A stretch of 64,000 nt of DNA. Origin: Filobasidium wieringae (lineage: Eukaryota; Basidiomycota; Tremellomycetes; Filobasidiales; Filobasidiaceae). The notes beneath the pieces are model-generated. The model saw only the letters and a program-made list of their open reading frames with translations. It did no database searches and was not told where the DNA came from. The stretch spans positions 372,001 through 436,000 of the forward strand of contig BCIV01000009.1 of NCBI GenBank assembly GCA_001600055.1. The letters run 5' to 3'. Shown here in pieces: positions 1 through 10,607 of this stretch; the first letter of the stretch is position 1; every line of letters begins with the position of its first letter. The translations under genes and the position numbers were made by a program.

Positions 1-41
1 GTTAGTCTAGCTTCGGAACGAAAGCAAGCGGAAGATATTAC

Positions 42-332
42 GGTCTGCTTGTTGAGATCGAACGCTTCGATATCGTTTGAGAACATGGTCCTGGCCAGCT
101 CCGGCAAATCGACATGACCATCGATCACAGGCGATCTGTCCAGGAAGTAATTTGCACGCTTGTGGTTGCCCTTTGGTAACAAAGCCTTTTCTCCACGAAT
201 GCCGACGAAGATACATGATCCGATCAGCAGGAGGACGACAAGAACCGTTCCGGCTGTTCTACGGCCGACAGGAGACGGGTTTGAACGGGCATTGCCATTG
301 TTAGAGGGAAGAAGAGGGGCGTTTTCGGACAT
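42..332 (-). CDS. Membrane dipeptidase (peptidase M19), first exon, truncated by window edge
   Basis: The first exon gives 97 codons in phase 0. Residues 1-27 are polar and Ser/Asn-rich. A hydrophobic stretch (TVLVVLLLIGSCIFVGI, about residues 29-45) follows, suggesting a type II membrane anchor. Then comes SPVIDGHVDLPELAR, which matches the N-terminal HxD zinc-ligand motif (DGHNDLP) of renal-type membrane dipeptidases that hydrolyse dipeptides. The exon ends after AFDLNKQT at a GTAATAT donor (position 41 downwards), and a CTAAC branch-site-like sequence lies at the left edge, so the rest of the gene lies outside the window. The ATG at 332 is the first in frame that includes the anchor. The family is clear from the motif; substrate is unknown. 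Confidence 0.8.
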
Positions 333-603
333 GATCGCGAATGGTCTCCAACGAGCTTCTAGCTTGAATGATGTAGGCGGAGGGTCTATCTAGAGTCTGA
401 CAGTCGAGACCAGAGAGACTGTTCATTATCGGTGATCGAGCAAGTGATGAATCATATCTATCGTGAAATTCCTGCCGCACGCGAGCACGCGGATTTGACC
501 GCTACGCAAGATTCTGTCAAACGTGATATAAAATGCTAATAATTGCAACAACTAACAGTACAAACCCTGATCGAGTACCCCCGGATTAGACAAGTTGAAC
601 ATA

Positions 604-2013
604 TTACAGCTTCTTCCTCTTGGTAGCTTTCTCTCCTACTGCGGCATCTTCGGCCGAGCGCTTCTGCTTCTTCTCTTTGCCGGCAGGCGACGAAGAAGCT
701 TCCTCCTTCTCCTGCTTCACTTGGGCCAACATAGCACCTGCCCGTTCTTCAGCCTGAGCAGCAGTCTGCTGATGACTTTCTTTTGACCGTTTCGACTGCT
801 TCTTGGCTTCCTTTTCTGCCCTCTTTTGCTCTTTCCTATGCCGTCTCAAATCCTCATCCTCGATGTCCGGAACAGCTGATCCTTGTACCTGAGGCTGAGC
901 CTCATGAACCGCTTGGTTGACATCTTGCTCGCTTGCGATATTAGCGCCTGAAGTAGTTGCGTGCTCCTTTTGCTTTAGCTTTTTGGGTTTTGGCTTCGTG
1001 ACCAAATTTTCACCGGGACTAGGGAGATGAGCGGGTCTTGTAGAGGTAGATGGACGGGAGGCGATCTCATTGGCTAGTTGAGTACCAGGTGCCGGTGCGA
1101 AAGTACGGGTACTTCCAGGATTCGAACGCGATATGCCGGAAGATCCGGAAGGAAGCAAAGACCCAGTAAGAGAGAGCATCTGATTTGATGTTTGCAGCCT
1201 ATTCAATGCGGATCAGTTTGCGCTCTTTGCTGAAACTCTAGCCTTGATTGGACTTACCCAGTAACCACAAAACCGACTTCCTCCTTTGCATCCCCTACCA
1301 TCTTTCCAGTTTTGGTATCTTTCCATCGTCCGCTCAATTCCACTACACCCTCTTCCCCTAGCGTCCCTAAATCGGCTTCGTCGGCTTCCTCGAATGTATA
1401 ACGTCCTTGTGGTATGTTCTCAAGAGGGATAGACACGTTGAACGTCTTGTGTAAGATGAGGGAGATATGGGATGGCGAAGATAAAGAATGGATTCCATCT
1501 ATAATGTCATTCCAGGATCATCAGCCGGAGAATCACCAGGATTCGGGTAGGTCGGTCCACTACGCACGCAGTCGCATTCCTACTTTGGGTGCCCATACCA
1601 CTGCGTCAAACCAGATATCACATACTGCAAATGGGCAATCGTTGACAAGTTCCGCAGTATGATCGTCGAACTCGAGTTTGGAATACGCTAGTAATACTGC
1701 ATCTAGTGCTGGGGAGTATCTACATGGGCACGACGTAGGTTTAGTGGATCGCCGGGTATTTCCATCTTTAAAAGATTGCTTACCTCATGATCATGCTGTC
1801 CAGCATTTCTTCTGCTCCTCTTCGCAGATCACTCGCAAACGCTGGGGGAATGCTTAATCGCATGGAGCTCGTGACTTTCAGGAAGGGAGAGTCATACTGT
1901 CGTACTTCGTCTGGGATTGCCTTAGCCTTGCCCTTGTCTTTATGCTTGGTTTTGGATGATTTGTCTTTTTCCGATCGGTGTTTTTTGTGGCTAGATTTTA
2001 CGGGGAGCGACAT
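604..2013 (-). CDS. RPA43: DNA-directed RNA polymerase I subunit RPA43
   Basis: Four exons: 1784-2013, 1568-1719, 1258-1498 and 604-1198. Phases agree at every junction and give 405 aa. The N-terminus is Lys-rich. Residues from about 42 (DSPFLKVTSSMRLSIPP) begin the RPA43/RPB7-like tip domain, followed by VWAPKVGMRLHG and HISLILHKTFNVSIPLENIP, the typical RPA43 signature. The C-terminal third is a low-complexity Lys/Glu-rich tail ending KATKRKKL, a likely nuclear/nucleolar signal; this makes the protein longer than yeast Rpa43 (about 326 aa). RPA43 forms the Pol I stalk that contacts Rrn3 at rDNA promoters. The gene lies head-to-tail behind LIG1, with about 205 nt between. Confidence 0.86.
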
Positions 2014-2218
2014 CTTGTCACCACTTGATTATGAAGAGGATATCGAAGAGGACCCTATCTTCCGAAATCTATTCCTTTTCTTGATCTAATCTCAACCAAG
2101 AAGTGTGCTCATCTTCGATAATTTGGTAAGCGCATTCCTCGCGCTTCTTTCTACTTGACGTGATCTTTCGCGTGGTGTTTCACTTGTACAACAATATGTG
2201 GCCACAAAACCCACGTCA

Positions 2219-5200
2219 CTACCAATCGTCACCTCCACCACCTCCCGTCTTTCCACCCGCCAATGCTTGGTTCTCATAGAATTCTGATATCTATGTATGC
2301 AACGTCAGTATTTACAATGCGTATAAAGATTATCGGCTGCTACTAACCTGTTCACCTGTTGTGATATCGTCGGCATCCTTGTCATCTCGCAACCTGATAA
2401 AGCGAGGGAATCGTAAACTGATACCCTTGTCACCCTGAAGTCCCTGCCCAGCCTTGTATATACTAGATGTAGCGAATGTATCAGCTCAGGATCTTATACG
2501 ACATGTGGTTGAGATTTAGACTGACGGGCTTAAACTGAGATCGGCACAAAGCACTTCCATGACAATTTTCGGCTCGAACCATACATCAGGGGGTTTAGAT
2601 GGATCCGCAATGATGTCTCCTCTTTTGGTGGTCAATTCTAGAGGGTTGAGTAACTGGAACAGCTCGATGAGCTGCTGCTCAGAGAAACCTGTTCCTATCT
2701 TTGTCGCTGTCTGTCGTGAAGAAAGCGAAGGGAGTAAGCACGACTTTACCTAGGTAAGACTACCGAGTGATGATACTGACCTGCCATTGGTCCGAGTCGG
2801 GGTCGTAACAAGCAAGTAGCAGTGCACCATAGACGTTGGTTCTTTTTCCTTTACCAAAGTATCCACCGACAACACATAAATCCATACTGTCTCCTACTCC
2901 GCTCAAGTAGTCTTTCTTGAGCTGATCAGAAAGGGTTTTGGTCAGCCGTTAGTGGCATGCTCAGGTCAGACTAAAACAAGAATACGCACCTTCAGCCAAT
3001 TGATTGATCTTCTACTAGGCTCATAGGTAGCGTCCTCAGTAGTCAACCTCTTTACCATCAAACCCTCACAGCCGTCTTTAATACTCTCATCCAAGAACTC
3101 GGCAATCTGGTCGCTGGAATTGCCATCAGAGCTTTTCGCGAAGCCAAACTCTCCTTCTACCAAATTGAAATGCTTCTTGAGCAATGCTCGTCTGTCTTTT
3201 AACTCTTTTGTCAGGAGGGACTATATAGCGATAAATTGGAATGGTTATGACTAGTAGATATATGTTATTTCACGCGAGGACTCACCTCTCCGTTCAGATA
3301 CAGTAAATCGAAGGCGAAAACATGTACCCGCACCGTGATATCTTCAGTTCTCACGTCCTTCCTCTTCCGTCTACTTAGATCTTGGAATGGCAAGAGTTTC
3401 TTCGTTTGTAGATCATATGCAACAGCCTCACTGTCCAAGACGAAAGATTTCACGTCCTCTCCGTGCCACTGTTTCACAATAAAAGCTTCAGTTCGTCCTG
3501 AATATCCAAGAACTCGACGATCTAACCTTTGGCGCGGACTCTACCAGATCCGGATACTTTGCGCTCATATTTTCACTATTCCGGCTGAACACCACAATTT
3601 CTCCGTTTTCGAGGCGATGAATCTATGTCACAACAATTAGCTAATTTGGTAAAGCTAGTCATGATCCATCCCAACTTGCCTGAGCTCTTTCTCCGTCATA
3701 CTTATATTCGCATGTGAAATCTTTGCCTTCGAATCGATCTAACACTTCACCGATCGCTTTTGTAGGCTTCGCCAACATTGGCTTAAGTGGTACACCTTTT
3801 GAGTATGGCAGTTCAGTCAGCTTAAGGATTTGCGCTTGACTGGCTGAGCAAGAGCTTACCAGGAGTTAATTTGGCGGCTGCTCTCAATCCATCAATACCA
3901 TGCGCCAATAGAGCTGGTACAACTATATCATAATTGGGCAGCTCGCTGGAAGATGACCGATGTGAGCGATGCTCTGCGGAGTCCGACATCTACGATACTC
4001 ACCTATAGACCTGTTTCACGATTTCGTTCCCCCTAGCCAACTTTTCAGCCAATTCCGCCTGTTGTGCCTTCTTCTTGCCCACGTCTTTCAGCACGATAGC
4101 ATGAGCTAGAGCAGTTACTAATGTCTTCTCTGCCAAACCTATCCGAAGTTTCCCTTCCAAGGAACGGATGATGAAACGTGTCTCGGAACCTTGACACGAG
4201 ATTAGGATCTTCTGTATGAGACCAACTTTTCGTGCTTGTGACTAAACAAACTTGAACATGTCAGTATTGATTCCGGAGTCACAGCGTCATAGCTTACGTC
4301 TTTTCCTGACGTTTTGGCGATAGCCTCAAGCGTCTTAAACACGAAGTCTACCGTCAGTGGTTTTGGCTTGGCCAGAGTCCTTTGTTTTCCTTTCGATTGC
4401 TATTGCGTATTCTCTCGATAAGGAGCCACCCCGTCGACGTGCAAAAGAAGGCCTACCTCCGCCACCAAGCCTAGATCTCCAACCTTCTTCAAATCCGCTT
4501 TGATATCGGCAGGCTTGCGACCAGTACTTTGAGCGATAGCTTTGATGATGAGCGATTCTCCTATTCCCAGTTCTACTCCCATATAGTCAGGACAAAGCTA
4601 GCAAGGAAGCGGTGTCTGTGGACAAGCAATTATTGAGCAGGAGAATAAGAACTCACTCGATTTATACATAGGTATACCACTTTCTTTAGGTCATCACCAT
4701 TCTCTCCAGGGTTCATCGCTACTTTGAGCAGGAATTGCGTCAAGTAGTTGGATATGAGTAGTCTCTTTGTGGTTTTGTCAATCTCATCAAAGCAGTCTGT
4801 GAGCGCAGAATAAGGTACTCTAAAACGAACGGGTCTCAATATTGTCCGGAATATATAGTATGCTTGAGGACTTACGGTTCCCCTTCTTTCCATTGTTTAC
4901 CCTTCTTACTGACGCTGTCCAGTGTTCCAGCATATGTAGAGGCCAGTTTCATTGCAGCCTCATTCATCTCTTTGCTCTCGGTCTCCTCATTCACTTCATC
5001 CTCCTCGGCATCGTCATCCTCGTGTTGAGATGATTTTCCTGCACTCTCATGATCGTCTGCAGGTGTTCCCTCAACGTCCATCTCGTTTTCGTCGTCGTCT
5101 GGATCGATCTTTCCCTTCTTCGTCTTCTTTTTAAATATATTGGAGCTCGAACTGGGTCCTGCTTTGGGAACAGGAGGAGGTTTGGAAAAGATACTATGGG

Positions 5201-5693
5201 GAGCTGTAGGCCCCTTCTTGATGACTGGCTTGTTCTCAGGCGATCCCTTCTCGGTTGCTTTCTTGATGTCCTTCAGCTGCTCCGCAGCGATTTCCTGAGC
5301 CTCATCCGCCATCTCTTTTATGGTATCCGTAGAATCTATCTTTGCTTTCTTCTTTGCCGGAGATTCAGATGAGTCTGAAGTCTTAGTGGGCTCTGCATCG
5401 TCGTCGTCCGATTCCACAACTGGTCGTTTCTTGGACGTCGTCGTAACCTTGCTTGCGGGTTCTGTTCACAAACCTTGTAAACGGAACGGACTTGTCCTTA
5501 AAGACCGAAACTACTAACTTGAAGCCTTTTCGACCACTGCTGGCACTTGATCCTGCTTCGAACTGCCTTGTTCAGGTTGTGCGTCTTGAGACTTTGGCTT
5601 GAAAGCGTTCTTCAGGTCTGACTGCTGCAAAGGCGGAGGAGCTATTCCCTTGGGCATTTCCCAGAATTTACCCAAGGTACGTTGTTTAGCCAT
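2219..5693 (-). CDS. CDC9: ATP-dependent DNA ligase I
   Basis: Fifteen exons give about 875 aa. Exons 1-4 are 5519-5693, 4876-5461, 4657-4819 and 4457-4597. The protein starts [12 protein letters not shown], where QxxLxxFW is a PCNA-interacting box. An acidic, Lys-rich linker follows, then the DNA-binding domain ([19 protein letters not shown]), the nucleotidyltransferase core with active-site Lys in YKYDGERAQ (near residue 530), [20 protein letters not shown], and the OB domain with [17 protein letters not shown]. It seals nicks, joins Okazaki fragments and completes excision repair. The stop at 2219 follows [13 protein letters not shown] and a Gly/Asp tail. Intron 8 has a GC donor immediately after the active-site motif. 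Intron 9 (58 nt) is required to restore the frame between ESAPK and WHGEDVKSF. Confidence 0.92.
3623..3679 (-). other. GC-AG intron in DNA ligase I
   Basis: A 57-nt intron begins GCAAGT (donor at 3679-3674) and ends ACATAG. It separates exons encoding YKYDGERAQ and [15 protein letters not shown]. The junction restores the invariant [10 protein letters not shown] of eukaryotic ligase I exactly. No GT donor nearby preserves that motif. GCAAGT is the usual strong-consensus form of GC donors. Confidence 0.85.
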
Positions 5694-6011
5694 TGGCAGT
5701 TATTTGTGAAGAGGTTTCAACAAGAATCGGTCAAACTAGTCAGACTGGGGCACTCTTGTTTGCTAAAGAACGTAGAATGTGGTCTGTTGCTTGGGAATTA
5801 TCGATTCAGCCGATCTATCAGTACGCGTTCACGTCATTTAGCTTTGAACGCGTCACGTATGAGCTGCAGCTGGGTAGCATGAACACAGCGCTGTATCTCA
5901 ATCGTTTCTCAGAGTCTCGGAGGAGCGCCTGCACTACCTCTATGTACTGTCTATTCCATGGTCTTGATAGCGCTACTGTCGAAAGGAGACCGTCGAGGTC
6001 GTGAGCTTCCG
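5694..6011. other. Intergenic: LIG1 5' flank and ERG27 3' flank
   Basis: Both neighbours are on the minus strand, so this 318-nt stretch holds the LIG1 promoter and the ERG27 3' end. No gene, repeat or RNA was recognised; the short ORFs on both strands lack codon or motif support. Confidence 0.5.
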
Positions 6012-7627
6012 TCATGAGCTGCTATCATTCACACCCTCCCCCTTCTCCTTTGCCTTCCACTCGCAATAGACCTTGTCACATTCTGCCAGAAATCCATCAC
6101 CCCCTTCAGGTCCATCCGAGAATTTGTTCCATTCTGCCACTCTTCCCAACTCGACAAATGGACTTCCTGTCCTCCATGCTCTTGACATGTATTTCGCGGG
6201 CGCAATGGTGGGTTCTGATTCTTTCACAGTACTGGCAATGGGTGGACGAGCCGGTTCGATGGCCGATTCTGGAGCCAGCGTCAACCAATTAAGACCTAGA
6301 GCCGCCGTTTCACTCTTGATAACATGTACTCTCGACCCAATCCATCGGGCCTATCAAGGAAGAGACCGTATATGAACACGCGAAAAGGAGTTATTTAGAT
6401 GACCAAGCGGACTGACCATATAAAATGCGGCGACCATACACCATTCCAAGATGAATGGCAGATAAGCCACAAAAATACCGGTATGAACCACTCCTGGATC
6501 AAGCCTTAGGAACCTGACCGCCCTGCCTTGCCCCGCTTCCACCGCATTCGTGTTTAATTGTGAGAACTGCCAATCTAACCTCGAACTGACCACATCACCC
6601 ATGAATTTGCTAGCGTCGTAGCTCTCGATCTCCTCCAATAATTGCGGGTCTGCCGAAGGAGGATGAGGCAGGTATTGGGGTTTGGCTTTGGCCGACGAGA
6701 CGTATAAAACTCTAGGTGAGAGAGGAAGAGATTTGGGTGATTTGAGAAGATGAGAATGTAACTCCTTTGCCTGTAAGTGTGTATCCCATCCAATTAACCG
6801 TCCGTGCTGCAAGAAGTTGCGACCCGATGAAGTACTTGCCAAGATATACCCCGATAAAACGTTCACACCCCAAACAGCCCCCCTATCTCCATCCGCGCTT
6901 TTCCATCCCTTTTCTTGTATGATAAAGTCCGGCTCGCTCACACATCCTACTAAGTCGGTGAAGAATTGCCTTGCTGCGCCTGGCCAATGGATGCCCTTGA
7001 ACGCACCCATCCCGGCATTTAGGACCAGTGTGGTCAAGTGTGGGTAACTGGAGTGGAACATGAGATCAAATAAAGGTTTGAGACAAAGGAAGGAAGGGTA
7101 ACTTACTTTTCTTTGATTCTACTTGAGAAATCCAGGACCCCCCCTCTCCCTCCGACCCGATCAACATCCAATTCCTCGAAAACGATTTCCAGCCCCTGTT
7201 CCCATCCTTCTCTGTCCTTCCCTCCTCTCATTTTTCGACCCATCAAACCCAACTCATGTTCTCTTCTTAGCTTTTTGATCGCTAGTTCAGCCTTTTGTCT
7301 TGACCTGCATGCTAGGATCAAGGTAAGGGTTGGAGGTTTGGTATCGGGGGATGAGATATAACGCGCTAAGGAAGAGTCGGTCGAGGGGACGAGTCTTGAA
7401 GCTGATGTAGAGGTTTGAGGCAGGTGCCTGGCGTCTGGAGGAGGTAGTGAAGCATCCGAGGAGAGTTGACGCAGGATTCTTTGACAGTATCCGAAGCCTA
7501 GACCGCTAGCGTTGCTCACAAGAGGAAGAGTCGGTTCACGGGCTGTGTATCAGAGATAGGGATTGCACACTTACCTGTTCGCGCCCGTCACGGCTATGAC
7601 GATCCTATTAGAATCTGGGGCCGACAT
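6012..7627 (-). CDS. ERG27: 3-keto-steroid (3-keto-sterol) reductase, SDR family
   Basis: Five exons give about 454 aa. The protein begins MSAPDSNRIVIAVTGAN and continues SNASGLGFGYC across the first intron, the Rossmann TGxxxGxG dinucleotide motif. LILACRSRQKAE and LVLNAGMG (NAG motif) follow. The catalytic set is Ser in VLYVSSAKA and Tyr/Lys in SYDASKF. ERG27 reduces the 3-keto group during sterol C4-demethylation at the ER. I chose the ATG at 7627 because it directly precedes the Rossmann fold; the frame is open to 7843, but that part overlaps the divergent neighbour. A GC-AG intron (6771-6839) between SGYIL and AKELHSHLL removes 23 codons absent from the family. The last exon starts ARWIGSRVHV. 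Confidence 0.85.
6771..6839 (-). other. In-frame GC-AG intron in ERG27
   Basis: The segment begins GCAAGT, ends CTTACAG, is 69 nt (23 codons) and contains no in-frame stop. Removing it joins NVLSGYIL to AKELHSHLL, matching the helix of SDR/Erg27 proteins. Retaining it adds a 23-residue insertion of no family character. The only GT donor nearby (GTACTT) leaves the wrong phase. Confidence 0.75.
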
Positions 7628-7931
7628 GAGGTGGTTGCGAGATAAAGATACGTTATGACCAAGATTACCGGGAGGTCCAAGTTGCAAGTTTGGTTGCTGC
7701 TCATGAGAACATAGGCTGATATCGAGTCGCAAGTCAAATGCCGTAAAAGTCGCGTAACGTTTACCGAACACAGAGCCGATCGACTTGTCCTGCTTGAAAG
7801 AGTCAATATGTTGTGCGTCAACCTGCTCTCTACAACACTCCATCGCCTCAGCTCCCTTCTACTACTACTACAACGAGTCCCGCAAATTTTATCTCTTGGA
7901 AAAGCAAACCCATTTCAACACTCTCGATTCC
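7628..7931. promoter_or_regulatory. Shared divergent promoter region, ERG27 / Cys-rich gene
   Basis: The 304 nt between two divergent start codons must carry both 5' UTRs and promoters. Frames are open into the region on both strands (minus to 7843, plus from 7785), but neither extension contains family sequence. No specific binding site was identified. Confidence 0.5.
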
Positions 7932-8357
7932 ATGGACCCCGAACTCCCCATTTCGCCTTCTGGAGACACAAAAAAGTCCAAACCCCTCACCCCTCACCAA
8001 TCTAAAAAACTAGACCCCTCCACTTCTTCCAAACACTGCGACGGCTGTCAAACTGTCTCCGATGTCCTGATACGCTGTCAAAAAGACGCCAGTAAGAAAT
8101 GGTACCTCTTATGTCCGGGTAAATGTTGGATGGAGGCTTCTGGGGGTATTGTGGATGGAACCAAGGATCGACCGGATTATCGATATGGAGGAGTTTGGAA
8201 GAATAAAAAGGGAGCTGTCAGTGGGAAGAAACCGAAGGGAAAATACAATCGGCCCAAGAAGGGAGAAGGCAAGGAGGGGGAGGCGAATGATGCAGACGAA
8301 GGGACAGATGGGACGATGGAAGAAGGGACAATAGACGGGTCGATCGAGTCGGAGTGA
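7932..8357 (+). CDS. Small conserved fungal Cys-rich protein of unknown function
   Basis: A single exon encodes 141 aa. The N-terminal 30 residues are Pro/Ser/Lys-rich. Residues about 35-75 carry a compact cysteine module, HCDGCQ then a lone Cys in VLIRCQ then CPGKCWM, with conserved aromatics (KWYLL, YRYGGVWKNKKG). This looks like a small zinc-binding fold, and I recall similar short fungal proteins without assigned function. The C-terminus is first basic (Lys/Gly/Pro-rich), then acidic (Glu/Asp/Gly). The ATG at 7932 is the first that does not depend on the low-complexity leader; the frame is open upstream to 7785. It is divergent from ERG27. Confidence 0.65.
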   Translation: MDPELPISPSGDTKKSKPLTPHQSKKLDPSTSSKHCDGCQTVSDVLIRCQKDASKKWYLLCPGKCWMEASGGIVDGTKDRPDYRYGGVWKNKKGAVSGKKPKGKYNRPKKGEGKEGEANDADEGTDGTMEEGTIDGSIESE

Positions 8358-8789
8358 AAGTGCCTGTGTTCATGTGCTGTTGTATATACCCTTTCTCGCA
8401 AACTGTCACTCGTAATGACCCGGCGCAATCGAGTTTCCTGCCTCAGACCGCTAAAAATAAAGCCGACTTTTTAGTAAATACCCACCACATCGACCTTTCT
8501 CAGCCTGTACCGTAGATCGGCGATCCGGAGTGACGAATCCCTCAACACCGTGTGCTGCTCGATCACGTGACCGAGAGAGGAAGTGTTCAAGGCGGAAACA
8601 AGCGAAAGAGACCGGGTCAGTGTGGTCGGTCAAGGGGATCAAGCTCACCAAATCAACAAGAACGACCTAGCTGTAGCCCACTCCAAGACGTCTGAACCCC
8701 TGTAACCGTTTACCTACCCGCTTCCCTAGTTCCTATACCTAACTTTCAAGAAAGTACACACATTCACTAGCAGGACGAGCCTATCGAGC
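8358..8789. other. Intergenic: 3' and 5' flanks of two plus-strand genes
   Basis: 432 nt with a pyrimidine-rich stretch before the next ATG, typical of a 5' leader. No gene or repeat was recognised. The minus-strand ORF at 8451-8651 has no recognisable features. Confidence 0.45.
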
Positions 8790-10243
8790 ATGTCCCGATC
8801 ACACCCCTCCATAACCATTCCCACTTCCGGAGGAGGAGGACCATCACATGGAGTTGGACCAGAGTCCAAGCGAGATAAAAAGAGAAGAGAGGTTATTGAG
8901 AGGGTGGAGAGACATCATTTGGACAAGGTCGCAGGGAGGGATCAGTGAGTTTTAGATTTCACGCTCACTAGGATGCAGGGGGAGAGATTTTTGGGATCGA
9001 GCTGGGGGGGTTCGATCATCAGCTTGAGGGAGGGAAACGCTAGGATAGCTTACTTTCCTGCGAAAGGTCCTACCACCTCGATTTCGAATCTCTCTGAACT
9101 CCTCCTCAATGTAAACTGAAAATGTTGTGCTAACCATGTTTGTACACAGAATTTACGAAGATCTTTACAAGGACCTGACCAACCGTAACGCCCTGCTCTC
9201 CAAAGACCCATCTTCTTCCCGCCCCCTCGACCTCCCTCTCTACCTCTTGAACCTCGAGCGGGATGCTCTCTTATCATCCATCGAAATGCATTGGGAATAC
9301 CGGCATTCTTCCCTGGTCCATCTTCATGCGCTAGAGAGACAGAGGATAGAGGATGATCATAGGAAGGGGAGGGAGTTGGTCAGGCAACGGTTATTGGATG
9401 GGGTCGAGGAGAGGAGGAGGAAGATCAGGGAGGATAAGGAGAGCGTAGGGGATATCGTTGCGGGTGAGTTAAAGGTGGTTTGCGTCATCGAGAACGGGAG
9501 GTAGCTGATGAATTTCGTTCTTTTTGCTTCACGTCTTTACTTGATATCACTCTAAAGAAACTCTGATGGAAGCTCAAGTTCGACCGAGACCTAGTCGGAA
9601 TGCTAGAACTCAGAAAAGACACTTGTACGGTCATTCTCCACCACGTAACGGTTCCGCACAAGGATCTACAAATCGGCCATCGTCCACGGCGAACAATAAC
9701 ACCACAGGTACGACAACAACGAAACCAGATTCACATCTAGCCAACACGGTCGCTTCCGCCGACGCCCTCTTGGCGGCCTTGTTACCATTCACGGCGAGTC
9801 ACGCGATCGCCATGTCTACGGAAAACATCATCAGCCCCCTTCCTTATTCCCTTGCGATCTTACCCGCACCTAATCCTCCTGCAGGTACGGGAGGGAAGAC
9901 GGCTCGACGAGCTGGAAGGGGTGTGAATGCGTACGGGGGGAAGGAAGGCGATCTGGGACTGGATGATGGGACCAAGGCTGGCGGTGGGAAGGAGAATGGG
10001 ACCAACCCCGGTGGGAGTTCTGGGAAGACGAATGGGCCCAACAATACTGTCATACGTGTCGGGCCTACTATGAGTGGGTACGCCAAGGTTCAGGGCTGGA
10101 CGCCGGGGAAGAGTTTGGACGAGTTGAAGGGACTCGTGGGGTGTAATGAGATGGAGAGGGAGGGGGATCTGGCTAGTATCAGAGGATGGGGGAGGAGGGC
10201 GAGGGGAACGACGAGGAATGGGGGTGTGGCTGGGCTGGGTTGA
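8790..10243 (+). CDS. Sds3-like (Sds3/BRMS1 family) histone deacetylase complex subunit
   Basis: Three exons, 8790-8944, 9150-9463 and 9558-10243, give 384 aa with consistent phases. After a short Ser/Gly leader, KRDKKRREVIERVERHHL begins a charged helical region. This continues as IYEDLYKDLTNRN and a long coiled coil (LERDALLSSIEMHWEYRHSS, then RQRIEDDHRKGRELVRQRLL and EERRRKIREDKE). That layout resembles Sds3/Dep1/BRMS1, which scaffold the Rpd3L/Sin3 deacetylase complex. The C-terminal half is Thr/Asn/Gly-rich and low complexity. Assignment rests on coiled-coil pattern and spacing rather than a catalytic motif. Confidence 0.6.
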
Positions 10244-10607
10244 TTCGACTCGATTCAAGCGGAGACGATGGTTTGATTTGGAGATGTATGAACGGTGTAC
10301 TTGTCCTTCAGAATGGTCGGTTGTACATGGTTGATTGTGATTCTATGTGACATGCGTTTTTCATCTGTCTCTGTTATGCGATTAGAATTAGATGAGGGTT
10401 TTCTCACGCGATCCCGACTGATGACGTCACGATGGTTGATTCCTGATATTTCATCGAGCCGTGGTCATCATCGCGTCATAAGCTGCTGCTGCTTCATTCC
10501 AGCTGCCACACACACAATCAATCAATCACAACCACCTCCGTGATATATCCTCATACACAACCACTCTCTCTCCTACAAACTACCCATCTACAAACAACCA
10601 ACACAAA
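10244..10607. promoter_or_regulatory. Promoter/leader of the Ish1-type gene
   Basis: 364 nt upstream of the ATG at 10608. The last 100 nt are a C/A-rich leader (repeated CAATCA, CACA and CTCTCTC runs) with few G residues, as in highly expressed fungal genes. No defined factor site is claimed. Confidence 0.5.

Noticed and set aside
2092..2277. Minus ORF extending past the LIG1 stop
   Set aside because: It reads a different frame from the spliced last ligase exon, whose stop is at 2219-2221 after the conserved ISEFYE segment.
3482..3513. Possible frameshift in LIG1 between ESAPK and the next exon
   Set aside because: A normal 58-nt GT-AG intron joining ESAPK to [12 protein letters not shown] resolves the frame and matches ligase spacing.
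7628..7843. Upstream extension of ERG27 by 72 codons
   Set aside because: Adds non-conserved sequence before the Rossmann strand and runs into the promoter of the neighbouring gene.
7785..7931. Upstream in-frame extension of the Cys-rich protein
   Set aside because: Low-complexity sequence (poly-Tyr/Ser) overlapping the divergent ERG27 5' region; the ATG at 7932 precedes the conserved part.
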